Assembly (NCBI GenBank): GCA_051453625.1
Contig: JBOZIK010000001.1
Span: 252,480,882 to 252,544,881, forward strand
From: Welwitschia mirabilis
Lineage: Eukaryota > Gnetophyta > Gnetopsida > Welwitschiales
Direction of reading: 5' to 3'
Length of the DNA: 64,000 nucleotides
Part shown: positions 34,618-44,910 of the stretch, piece by piece
How the letters are laid out: every line of letters begins with the position of its first letter
How positions within the stretch are numbered: the first letter of the stretch is position 1
Notes under the pieces: model-generated
The model's database searches: none
What the model saw: only the letters and a program-made list of their open reading frames with translations
Told to the model about the DNA's origin: nothing
Program-made: the position numbers and the translations under genes

Positions 34618-36060
34618 TGTACAAAAATAAACATTATGTTTATAGCAGAAACTCTCTCTAAATATTTGAATATTATTAGATATTATTAATAACTTATTAA
34701 ATAAATCCTATACTAACTAGATTGGACTTACTATGTATTCTTATATTTAGAATGCCATTACTACACCTTAAGTTTTGTAATAAATTATGATCTGTGGAAG
34801 ATACAACATAGTGATTAAGATATAGGTAGTATTTTTAAATAAGAGAATAGGGCTTATATTATAATATAGATAAACATAATTATTCTTCTCTCCTAGGGAA
34901 TAAAAAGATACTTTATAGCTTATAAAAACTATAAAAGTTTTCATAAGTATATTCTTGGTATAAGAAGTATCTAAAAAGTAATTAATATAACTAATTAACT
35001 AAGTTTTTATATCCTCATAAGAATTAGGAATGACTAATCCTAAGTAAATATATCATGAAAACCTTATACAAGTAAGATATAACTGACTCACTATAACTTG
35101 ATTTTATATAGAAGAAATTAATTATTATTTTTTAGATTCTACATATAAAAAAAGTACAAGTAGAGAATTGTCATTTCTTACAATGAAATGTAATAAAAAC
35201 CTAAAATAGAATGAAAGATAGCATTGATCTATATATTAATCATTTAAATCCTAAAAAACATTAATTCTCATAATAAGGTTAAAAAATCAAAAATCATTAT
35301 TACATAATTAGTAATTTTCATTAAATTAGATATGAAAAGGTAAATCAAATCCAATCATAGATAAAAATGAATTCTTTAATCNNNNNNNNNNNNNAGAGAA
35401 TACCAAATCATAGATAAAGGCTAAGGCAAGGTATGATGAATTCTAAATAAAAAAGTTATTTCCTCATATGTAGGAAAGAAGAAAGGAATCTTATAACCTC
35501 ATTATAAGGCAAGAAATAATAATAACCATTGAAATATAAAAATGGTATAATCTTAATTTATGATAACAAATGGTGCTCTACTAAAGGGGATCTCTATGAG
35601 GTAGTATCAATCATGAATAAAAGATGAGTAAACCAAAGGATAAAGAATGGTTATCCCTTAAGATAGACTATCTTTTGTAATTACCCTTAGGCTTAAAGAT
35701 ATCCATTGGTACATCCTTGTTTGTAATAGATGGAAAGTAATCAATCACTTAGAGGTAGGATATAAATATGTAGTTTTTAGTCTCTATAGACTACTTTAGC
35801 ACTGGGGTATAAGGTCACTAAACACTATCTTTCTTTGTGGAACCCATTTCACTCTATCTCTCATAGTGATAAAATTTTGAACAACATCCACATCTTTTGC
35901 TAGTTTAACTCTAGTGAAGTATAGATAACTTAGATTATTCTATAGATAAAATGATATAAATTAGATATTTTTAATAATAATTTAATAATTAATGGGTAAA
36001 CTAGTTAGTAAAAAATTAACTATAAAAATGTTATGTATAGCTTTAGGAATATATTAATTC
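34618..36060 (-). repeat. LTR/leader copy C of the minus-strand Athila-type family
   Basis: Homologous to 19,672-21,060 and 15,055-15,618 in the same orientation. The homology starts almost at the SIRE-like 3' LTR end (from about 34,635), so the SIRE-like element probably inserted into this Athila-type copy. A 13-N gap lies at 35,382-35,394. No gag could be matched on the far side of the insertion. Confidence 0.5.
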
Positions 36061-37349
36061 ACTAAAATTTATGAGTCTAAAAAACTAGTTATTTACTAAT
36101 CTCTTAGCAAATTTTTACCATGTTATAAAAACTATCTTAACATTTATAACTTTTACATACTTGTGTATGTTTCATATTAATAATTAAATTTCTTCTTATC
36201 ATTGAGCTCAGAATCCTTGATTAGTAGTCATATATTAGTAAAATTAGTTAAATCATGAAAATTATAAAGTTGGCATTCAAATTAATTATAAATTTCTCAT
36301 TCCATTTTTATGAAATTTTTAATTTTTAAAATTTTTTAATTAAAGGAAATATATGAACTTCAACATAATTAGAATAATTTTAAAGGAATTTTAAGAAGAA
36401 TAGTTTTACTGTTAATTCTTTAACTAATTTATACATTATTTTTAGTGTTTAAATTAAGTTAGAAAATATCACATGTAATTATACACTTAAGGAAGAAAAT
36501 GCACTTCACTATTGAATAACATATTAAAATTACATGTATCATGAAAAAAAGATAAAATACTAGGTATAAAGTAGATAAAAATGGAGAAAGTATATGAGAT
36601 AGAATGGTATTTTCTTTGTACAAGTAGTTTGAAGCTCCATATGAAAGAGGTTGAAGTTCATCAAACATCTACATAATTTTCTTATGTTACATCTATATCA
36701 TTCTTACAATCCTTTGAAATACTAGGTTAATGTAGCCTCTATGGTTTCTCTTTTCTTGTATGAGGAAGTGGATCCAAATTTCATGACTCTTTAATAAGGA
36801 TAAGAAGAAAATAACTTCTCATCTTAATTTTTTTAACATTTCCTATTATTATGCTCTTAAAGTTTTTAGTTTCTCTATATAATCCTAACTAGGTTTATCA
36901 AACCTTTATATATGTATGATATATATGTAATGATGTAGTATATAGCCTTACCATTGCACCTATTAAGTTGAAGAGGTTTACTATAATTGAGATATCTTAA
37001 AATATCACTAACAATAGTGGAAATGGAATCTTTTTTATATTTCTTCTTCTTTTTTTAAGTACATAGAATATATTTTTATCCATGTTAAATATTTTGTTGT
37101 TTTAGATGATGAACATGAGGGATAAAGAGGAGGCCTTAATATTAGTAATATGATAAGAGAAGTACACATTTCTAATAACGAATTTAAAAGGAATAACTAA
37201 TATTTAAATAAATGTTTATAAGGATATCCTTTTTTCTAGTTAGGGCATACTTAATATCAAACGTATCTCATAATAAAGATAATATTTCACTTGAGTAAAT
37301 GCATGCAAATTAGAATCAGGTAAACATTTGGCTTTATATATTAAAATAG
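36061..37349. other. no gene recognised
   Basis: AT-rich DNA between copy C and the long-LTR array. A minus-strand frame at 36459-36668 is short and hydrophobic and shows no family resemblance. I see no promoter, repeat or RNA gene. Confidence 0.5.
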
Positions 37350-37770
37350 ATTGGAAATATACTATGTATATATTTAACATTTATCTAAGTAATTTTTATT
37401 AGGGCTACTTTATGAATAGTGGTATAATAATTAGCCAATATCAACTACTACTGATCATTTAGGTTAGCCTCAGATCAAGTTAACATATATTGTTCATCAA
37501 ATAGATAACATTAACCTTTAATCAAATAGTTAAAACTTCTTACTTGACTAAAATTTTTCATTTTTTTGGTCTATTATGATAAGAAAAAATTTTCAATGAG
37601 AGAGGATAATTGATTATTTATTTAAATATCAACATTAACTATGTAGTGAACAATCTGTGTTGCCCTAATCTAACATCAACTTAAATGGTTAATGGTAGTT
37701 CATATTAGTCAATTCCTATACCCTCATCCATAAGGTAGTACTAATACATATTACTCAATTAAATGTTAAG

Positions 37771-37775
37771 TATAT
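37771..37775 (+). repeat. target-site duplication (left), tatat
   Basis: tatat lies immediately left of the Athila-like 5' LTR and again at 50561-50565 right of its 3' LTR. It is low complexity, but the uninterrupted paralogue at about 55,411-55,460 shows that joining the two sides with one tatat restores the original order. Confidence 0.8.
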
Positions 37776-38906
37776 TATTGTGCTACCAACTTGTATATAT
37801 TTGATAGGATATTTTGAGTAGTTTTATAGGATATTAGACAAGTTTATGCTATATTTCGATGATAATGGAGAGCTAAGAAGAATAACTTAAAAATATGTAA
37901 TCTTCATTACATTTTATAGTATTTAAAGTAGTTTACAGGTTTTCTATCTAAAGTAAAATTGTTATTAACATTAAGGATAATGTGTTACATGAATAAATAT
38001 AAAAAAACCTCTTATCTAAATGACTAGAAAGATGAAACCTAAAATAGATGTTCCACCAAACTCTAACTAAATTTGGCCATTTATCTCATAGTTTATTATG
38101 TAGTTGCTAGGGTTTTTTCCATGCTTGTTAGTCTTGTCTATTTATAAAGTGTGTTTTATTAATAAATATTGAGTCTGCCCTCGACTTTATCTTATCTTAG
38201 TTTGCATTAGAAATTCTCGGATATGATATTGAAGGGCTATAATTTCATTCATTATTGTTGTAGATAGATGTTTTCCTTAGTATTAGGTTGTGTATCCTTC
38301 ATTGAGGTGCCGCTACTTTGTAACATGGATGTTGGTTTGATTCTAATTTAAAAATTTGTTCCTATTCTATATATCTTTATTTTGTACATATCCCTTATAA
38401 TTTATGTTACTTTTGATTTTGTAATAGATTCTTTGATGATATAGATTATGTGGACAATCTTTATTAAGTTTTAGCATTATTAGTTTAGGTGCATTGTTAT
38501 TTCTTTCCTAGATTAACTTTGCATAGTTCATGTACCTAGAAGCTTAGATTAGTCTCGATTTAGTGATAGCATTTCTTAATTGATCTAGATTATAAAAAAC
38601 TGATCTCTATGATAGGTTAATCTAGTAATTAGATTAAAAATTATACTGATTTTAAATCTTTATTTCATTTGTTTAAGTTATTTACATTATTATTTCTGCA
38701 TTGTTATTTATTCTTACTTTAAAGATATATTGTATTTCATTTCTTAAATCAATTATCTTTCTTCTCATCTGTACCTTCAACATGAATATAACATTTGAAT
38801 CACTTTCACCTATATTAGTGTGTTGTGTTATGCAAAATCTATATGTATTTGTGAATAATAGGATATTATTGAGAATGTAATGTTTGCACAAATGCACATT
38901 GTAATA
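37776..38906 (+). repeat. Athila-like 5' LTR
   Basis: Begins tattgtgctaccaacttg (TG to TA at the first dinucleotide) and matches 49,403-50,560 throughout, including tagacaagtttatgcta and attttgagtagttttatagg. A TATA-like ctatttataaag at 38139-38150 is followed by aataaa at 38161-38166 (polyadenylation-like). It ends ...cattgtaata three bases before the primer site. Confidence 0.85.
38139..38166 (+). promoter_or_regulatory. LTR core promoter / poly(A) signal
   Basis: ctatttataaag is a good TATA box, with aataaa starting 22 bases after the box begins. In the 3' LTR the aataaa is kept (49911-49916) but the TATA region has become ctttttttagac, as expected when only one LTR decays at a given base. 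Confidence 0.5.
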
Positions 38907-38909
38907 TAC

Positions 38910-38927
38910 TGATGCCATTATTAAGAA
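38910..38927 (+). promoter_or_regulatory. primer-binding site for tRNA-Asp, decayed by transitions
   Basis: tgatgccattattaagaa aligns without gaps to the tRNA-Asp primer site TGGCGCCGTTGCCGGGGA. All nine differences are G-to-A or C-to-T; the other nine bases are identical. It lies three bases after the LTR end, as expected. Athila-group elements are known to use tRNA-Asp. Confidence 0.8.
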
Positions 38928-39640
38928 AGGTTACTTAGAGTTTAAGGATTATCATTGCTCAAGTGAGTTCTTGGATTTTAGTTTAAGTATTTTCCTGTAG
39001 TAGCACTATATTTTTAATAGTATAAGTATAGGTTTTATTTTTGTAGTTTTCGTTTTGTGTTTTAAAATAAATTCCTTATTATTTACCTTGTCATCCAAAT
39101 GACATGAGGCCATGATGACCTTTGTGCCTTAATTTTTTGACTTTCTTAAAATTCAAGATTTTTTTAATCGTCCCCTCTATTGTTCACATGACTCAGTGGA
39201 TGATAATTTATTTTTAGTGTTTTTAATATCTATTATTTCATGCTTTTATTTTTTATGATTTTTATTTTTATTTTTTTATGTGTTCTATTATCTAGACATA
39301 CCATTTGGACAACCACAGAAATGACATGCACTAAAATATAAAACTTAGCATGTTAGGACATGATAAATTCTAGTAAGAAAGCTCAATATTAGAGAGAATG
39401 GTTGTTCATTAAATAAAACATCTGAGAAGATTTAATCAACGTCAAACTTAACCCAGCTATAGATACTAAAGGTATGAAAAGTATTTTAAAAAATACACAA
39501 GAAGAAATTTCTACATTTATTATTTCAAAATTTGATTTTGAAAAAGAAACTTTTTAGAAGATAGTCTATAAGATAATTTAGAAGAAAATCATTTTATAAA
39601 TATATCAAGTTCATCACCAAAATAAAAAAATAGGTTTCTT
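38928..39640 (+). other. Athila-like leader, non-coding
   Basis: AT-rich leader between primer site and gag. No long frame, repeat or structure is evident. Confidence 0.5.
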
Positions 39641-41200
39641 TGTTAAATTTCTCTATTATTATTGGAATTACTATGACTATGCCCATAAATCCTAATGCTA
39701 ATGTGACCCTTCTAGGGCTTATAGTAAATAAGAAACATTAAATCCAAATCCCTTTTGACTTACCTCCTGGTGATGATGTCTAACTAAGACATATAAATGC
39801 TTACCTTATTTTTAATGGAGAAAACAATGAATATCTTTTATAACATATTATCAACATCAAATATTTAGTACTCACTTCTAAAAATCATAAGAAAAGAATT
39901 AGTGATTATACTTATATTGTAATTTTCCCATTATTTAAAAGAAAAAACTAAACTATAGTTAAGAAATATTCCACATAAAAGTTTAAAAACATGAAATCAA
40001 GTTTAAGAAGAATTTATAAAGAGAGTTATTAGTGAAACAACCCTAAGAAAAAGAAATAAAGTAGCAAGTAACTTTCAACAACAACCTAATGAAGAATATG
40101 CCTCCACCTATGAGCAATTTTTCATTCTTTTACATTCTAATCCTATAGATGCTTTTTCTCAAGAAGAATTAATAGACTACTATTATAGTGAACTTAATAG
40201 TCAAATAAAGTAACTTGTTTATTTTTCATGTGGAAAAAAATTAATTAATATTACATTAAAAAATGCATAAAAATGTTAGAAGAGTTAGTAGAAGTAAGTT
40301 GAACTTGACCTAAGCTCTCACCTTAAAACAAATCATTTACTAGGTCAAATTATTAAAGACCTTAAAGAGGTTAAGCAAGATGAGGAAATAAAAACTAAGA
40401 AAGAAGTAAATAATGTCATTAAAGATTTTATTACAACTTTAAAGAAATACACTTAAATTATCTTAACTTATAAGGTGGAAATAGAAAAGAGTGTGGTTGT
40501 AGTTTCAAGTTGTAATTTATGTGAAGATAACTACCATGTGATGAAATATTATCCTTTACTTCCAACCTATAAAGGAAATATTTATGAAGAGGTATATGCT
40601 TTTAATCAAAGATCTTTAAACTTTGAAATTAAAATTAAAATCAAAACCAAAATTAAAACAATTTTCAACCTAGTATGATTAAATAATCAAATTTTCAATC
40701 TTTTGAAAACAAACTTAAAAATATTCAAGAAAATCATTCTAATTTCTAACCATTTAAAAAAATAATTAATAATGTAAATTTCCAATCAAACAACTCTAAT
40801 AATCAAGAAAGCATATCAAACTCATAAAATCAAAATGATCCACTTAGAAATTCTATATACGAGTTAAGAAAATATTAAGAAAAGACAAATTCCAATATTG
40901 AAAATCTTATTAATGTTTTACAACAAACTATGATTTCTAATCAAAGATCACAAGGATAACTTACAATACAAACTTTATTAAATCTAATAAAGTTAAGAAA
41001 GATTGTAAGGTTATGACAAGAAATGGAAATGATACAATACCTCCTATCTAACATGCTTCAACATCTCAAAATAATAAGAATGATGAGTAAGAAAAAGATA
41101 TTTGAAATTTTAGAAAATAATTCTTTCCCCTCTCCATTAAATAACAGAAAGAAAATTTATTTTCAAGAAACACTAAGAAACTCACTATCACTTGGCTTGA
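39640..41200 (+). pseudogene. Athila-like gag, broken
   Basis: Particle protein of the element. About 39,660-39,790 reads MTMPINPNANVTLLGLIVNK and IPFDLPPGDDV. The core near 39,996-40,200 reads EEFIKRVISETTLRKRNKV, NFQQQPNEEYASTYEQFFIL, then EELIDYYYSELNSQIK (family F..KFFP...TA.LR.EI..F.Q...E.L...WERF..L, FY.GL). The zinc knuckle in the open stretch 40475-40678 reads CNLCEDNYHVMKYYP: C-x2-C-x4-H kept, last cysteine now tyrosine, followed by LLPTYKGN..EEVYAFNQ (family ALP.Y..EQ..ALNQ). A lysine/isoleucine-rich tract (EIKIKIKTKIKT) replaces the usual Pro/Asn-rich tail. Confidence 0.8.
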
Positions 41201-41830
41201 TAGATTAAACATGAGCATAAATTTACCATTTTAGAAACTTTTACTAGAGAATCCTAAATATTCTAAGTTATGAAAGGATTTGAGTAGGAGGAAATAAAAA
41301 TAAACTATACCTAGTAAAGTCTTCCTACGCTAATCCCTAATCAACTTAGTCTTACAAAAATGTTCAAACTTTAAGGATCCAAGGACAGGAATAGTTAGTG
41401 TTACTTTAGAAGGAAATAAAAGAATAAAGAAAGCCTTGATTGATATAGAATCTATTGTTAATAGTATGCCTTTTCACAGTTGTTAATGACTTGGGTTGAA
41501 AAGTATAATTGACTCTACAAGGATTGTCTTAGAATTGGCATCTACATTAATAAAGAAACCTTGGCATGATTAAATACTTAGTGATTAAAATTGAAGAAGC
41601 ATTCTAGCCTATAGATATGGTTGTGATTGAATTTAAATATAATGGTGGTTATCCATTACTTCTAGAAAGAGCTTTTTATGTAAAAATCCAGTATATAATT
41701 GATATGAGAACCAAAATGATGGAATGTAATTTACAGAATAATAAGTTTATAATAAGAGTATTTAATAATGTTAAAAAAATTTAGGTAATAAATTAAGTAT
41801 TCAATAAGAGATTAAACCTAGTTTATCTTT
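41130..41830 (+). pseudogene. Athila-like protease region, decayed
   Basis: A pre-protease stretch reads LDRLNMSINLPF, LLLENPKYSKL and KDLSRRK (family F...HINIPFLEAL...P.YAKFLKDLLSRK). The protease part reads FKDPRTGIVSVTLEGNKRIK, then ALIDIESIVNSMPF where the family has ALCDLGASINLMP: the catalytic D remains (in ATTGATATA near 41440) but the glycine-alanine that follow are E-S. LLERAFYVK stands for the LGRPFL motif. Enzyme dead. Confidence 0.75.
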
Positions 41831-42429
41831 ACAACATCATGCACTTAAATAAAAATGATCAATGCTTTATAAGCTAACCTTGTTTGATGATCCACTTGAA
41901 GTAGATAATACGAAAGTTTTTAATGATGATCAACTTAATTTTGAGCATTTAGAAATTAACTATTTTAATCAGGAGAGTAGAAAAACTAAATCTATCAATT
42001 ATGAAGAAATCCAAGATCTAAGTAAAACTAATATTTATTATTTTGAGGGTAGTCATCCACTATTATCATTTAGATAATAGTCAATATTAATAAATATTTA
42101 ATAAAAAATCTGAACTTAAATATGAAAAATTTACCTAGCAGACTAAAAGATATATTTCTATGTAATGATTAAAGCAAATGTTTAATAGTGAATAAAAATA
42201 TTTTCCCTCAAAAAGAGTTAATTTTTATCTCAGTTTTAAAAACTAAGGTTAATACATTTTCTTGATCCTACAAAAATTTAATAGCCATTTCTACCTCTAT
42301 TGTGTCACATATAATCTACCTTAAGGATGATGCAAAACTTGTTAGGCAATTGAACATGGATTCAATCTAGTTCTTAAACAAGTCATAAAAGATTAAATCA
42401 TTAAATTAATAGATGTTCAGATCATTTAT

Positions 42430-43140
42430 GCTATAGCTGATAGTTATTGGATTAGTCCTTTGATAGTAGTACCTAAGAAAGATGGAAAATGGAAGATGTA
42501 TATTAACCTTAGAAAATTAAATGAAGTAATAAAAAATATTATTTTCCTTTGCCTTTTCTTGATCAAATACCTATTAGGATTCAAGGACATGCTTTTTATT
42601 ATTTTCTTGATAGGTATAGTGGTTACAATTAGGTTTGTATTACTAGTGAGAATCAGGCTAAAACTACTTTTACTCTACCATTTGGAAATTTTGCTCTTAG
42701 ATACATGCCTTTTGGACTTTGCAATGCTCTTGCTACTTTTTAATGTGAAATGGTGGGTATTTTTCCTGATGTGTTACATGATTTAATATAATTTTTTATG
42801 GATGAATTCTCAATCTATGGTAAAAGCTTTGAACAAATCATAGAAAGGTTAGAGAAAGTCCTTAATAGATGCATTACTAATGGCTTATATTTGAGTTGGA
42901 ATAAAAATTTCTTTTTATTTAATAGTGGAATTACCTTAGGTAACCATATTTTAGACAAAGAAATTAGGATGGATCTTGAAAGAGTTAGTGTCATTAAAAA
43001 TCTGACTACTCTAACCAATGTAAAACAAGTTTAACCTTTCCTTGGTTATTGTGGTTTTTATCATCGGTTTATTCAAGATTATATAAAAGTTTATAAACCC
43101 CTTCACTCATTACTTAAAAAAGAAGCTAAATTTGATTAGA
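42430..43140 (+). pseudogene. Athila-like reverse transcriptase, decayed
   Basis: Frame 1 gives LIVVPKKDGKWKMYINLRKL; a frameshift near 42,535 leads to a second frame with FPLPFLDQ, GHAFYYFLDRYSGYN, TTFTLPFGNFALRYMPFGLC, then FFMDEFSIYGKSFEQIIERL, VLNRCITNGLYLSWNK and FLGYCGFYHRFIQDY. These match the Athila/Tat RT (FPLPFIDQ, FLDGYSGYNQI, TFTCPFGTFAYRRMPFGLCNAPATFQ, FMDDFSVYG, LGH.GFYRRFI). The second catalytic D is E (42804-42806). The apparent 108-codon frame at 42460-42786 is a hybrid across the frameshift, not the real product. Confidence 0.9.
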
Positions 43141-43189
43141 ATAAATCTTATTTTCTTTTAATACACTTAAAGATAAAATCTCTTTCACT

Positions 43190-43690
43190 CTTATTATGAC
43201 AGGACCCAATTGCAATAAAGATTTTGAGTTAATATGTAATGCCAGTAATTTTGCCATGGGTGAATGGTTGATTAAAAATATGAAAATCATTTTAAGGTTA
43301 TATGTTTTCATAGTAAAACTTTGTTTGAAGGTTAAATGAGTTATACTACTACAAAAAAAGAAATATTAGCAATTATGTTTTGCCTTGATATGCTTAGACA
43401 TTATCATTTAGGCTTTTAAAAGAATGTTTGTATTGATCATGTAGCAGTTCGATACCTTATCACCAATAAATATTCAAGTGCTATACTTACTAGATGAATC
43501 CTCATTATATAAGAATTTAATTTAACCATTATTAATAAATTAGAAAATCATAGTATTATATCTAATCATCTATCTCATCATTATTCCTCTCTTGATGATC
43601 TTATTATTGATGATTCTTCTCTAAATGAACAACTTTTAACTATATATTCTACTCATTCTTCTCCTTGATATTCTAGTATTATTAAATATC
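43190..43690 (+). pseudogene. Athila-like RNase H, decayed
   Basis: Readable as TGPNCNKDFELICNASNFAM, MSYTTTKKEILAIMFCLDML, CIDHVAVRYLITNK and EFNLTIINK..NHSIISNHLSHH (family PNW..PFE.MCDASD.AVG, NYTTTEKELLAVVFALDKFR, V.TDHAALRYL..KK, EFD.EI.DKKG.EN.VADHLSRL). The first aspartate of CDASD is asparagine. It lies between RT and integrase, in the expected place. Confidence 0.8.
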
Positions 43691-43729
43691 TTATTATCAT
43701 AAAAACACCACAACATTAAACATATAATT

Positions 43730-44910
43730 AAAGACAACATTTTTTCATAGAATAGGTGATTATAAATAGATAAAGTAGCATCTTTATCATAGGTGTAAAG
43801 ACCAAATTATGTGTAAATGTGTGCTAGTTTAAGAAAAAATTTGATATTCTTCATTTTTGTTATGGTGATGTTTGTGGAGGTCATTATAGTGGATAGAAAA
43901 CAACTACAAAGATCCTTAACTTTTATTTTTATTGGCCTATTTTTTTCTAGAATTCTTTTGATTTTACTAGAAAGTGTAATGCTTGTCAATGTTATGGTAG
44001 TCTTATTCATACTCAAGATATGCTTTGTAAATCTATTCTTGAATGTGAACCACTTGAGTATTTGAAAATTAATTTATAAACCCTATTCACCCACCTTATA
44101 ATGATAAGAACTACATTTTAGTGGCTTTAAATTACATTACTAAATGGATTAAAGCTATTTCTACTTCTATGAATGATACTCGAACTATTTGTACTTGTAT
44201 CAGAACTCATATTTTTCAATATTTTTATTTTCCTAGGATTATCATTCGTGATCAAGAAACCCATTTTATTAATCCATTTTTTAGAAAACTTCTTTTATCC
44301 ATTGGCATATAACATAGAGTAGCTTGTGCTTATCATCCACAAATCAATGGTCAAGATGAAAACGCAAATAGAGAAATTAAAAAAATGTTGTAAAAAATTA
44401 TCTCTATTAATAAGAAACATTGGAATTTTAAGCTTAATAATGTTCTTTGAGCTTATCATACTACTTGGCATAATTCTCTTGGTTTTTTGACCTTATGAAC
44501 TTATATATGAAAAATTCTGTGTTTTACCTATTAATGTATGTTATAACTCTTATCATGCTTCTTATCATCTTAATCTTGTAGACATTAATGAGAATCTAAA
44601 ACATAGATTATTCTAACTTGATAACCTAGATAAAAAATCTACTCATGCTATACATTATTAATTGATTTTCAAATCCCAAGTTAAGTACAAACATGATAGA
44701 TAGTTACTTCATAAAATGTTTTAATCTAGTTAAATTATCTTTTTATACAATACTAGAGTACATATTTTACATAACAAGTTGACCTCTAAATGATTGGGTC
44801 TTTATCATTTAGATAACATGCATTATAATGGCTCTATTAATATTTACAACTTAGAAACTAAGGAGATTTTAAAAGTTAATAGTTAAAGGTTGAAAGTATA
44901 TCAAAAATAT
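43730..44910 (+). pseudogene. Athila-like integrase, catalytically dead
   Basis: Integrase core blocks: YILVALNYITKWIKAI, RIIIRDQETHF, CAYHPQINGQDENANREIKK, then AYHTTWHNSLGF and PYELIYEKFCVLPI, matching Athila forms YILVAVDYVSKWVEAI, IISDGGTHF, YHPQT.GQ.E..NREIK.IL, AYRTA.KTPLG.SPY.LVYGKACHLPVE. The first catalytic position (family WGIDFMGP) appears as IN (asparagine, 44071-44073); the second D (44250-44252) and the E (44358-44360) are intact. The C-terminus ends with FKVN...RLKVY (family FKVNGQRLK.Y), so the polyprotein end is present. Confidence 0.85.

Noticed and set aside
40475-40678. Stand-alone zinc-finger protein
   Set aside because: The CxxC...H knuckle, the position after a gag core and the following protease and RT show it is the gag of the Athila-like element.
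42460-42786. 108-codon plus-strand frame as a separate protein
   Set aside because: It starts in the RT frame and then runs out of frame after a frameshift; the true RT wording continues in another frame.
42815-44016. Minus-strand frames at 42815-43018, 43126-43311 and 43807-44016
   Set aside because: Shadows opposite the plus-strand RT, RNase H and integrase of the Athila-like element.
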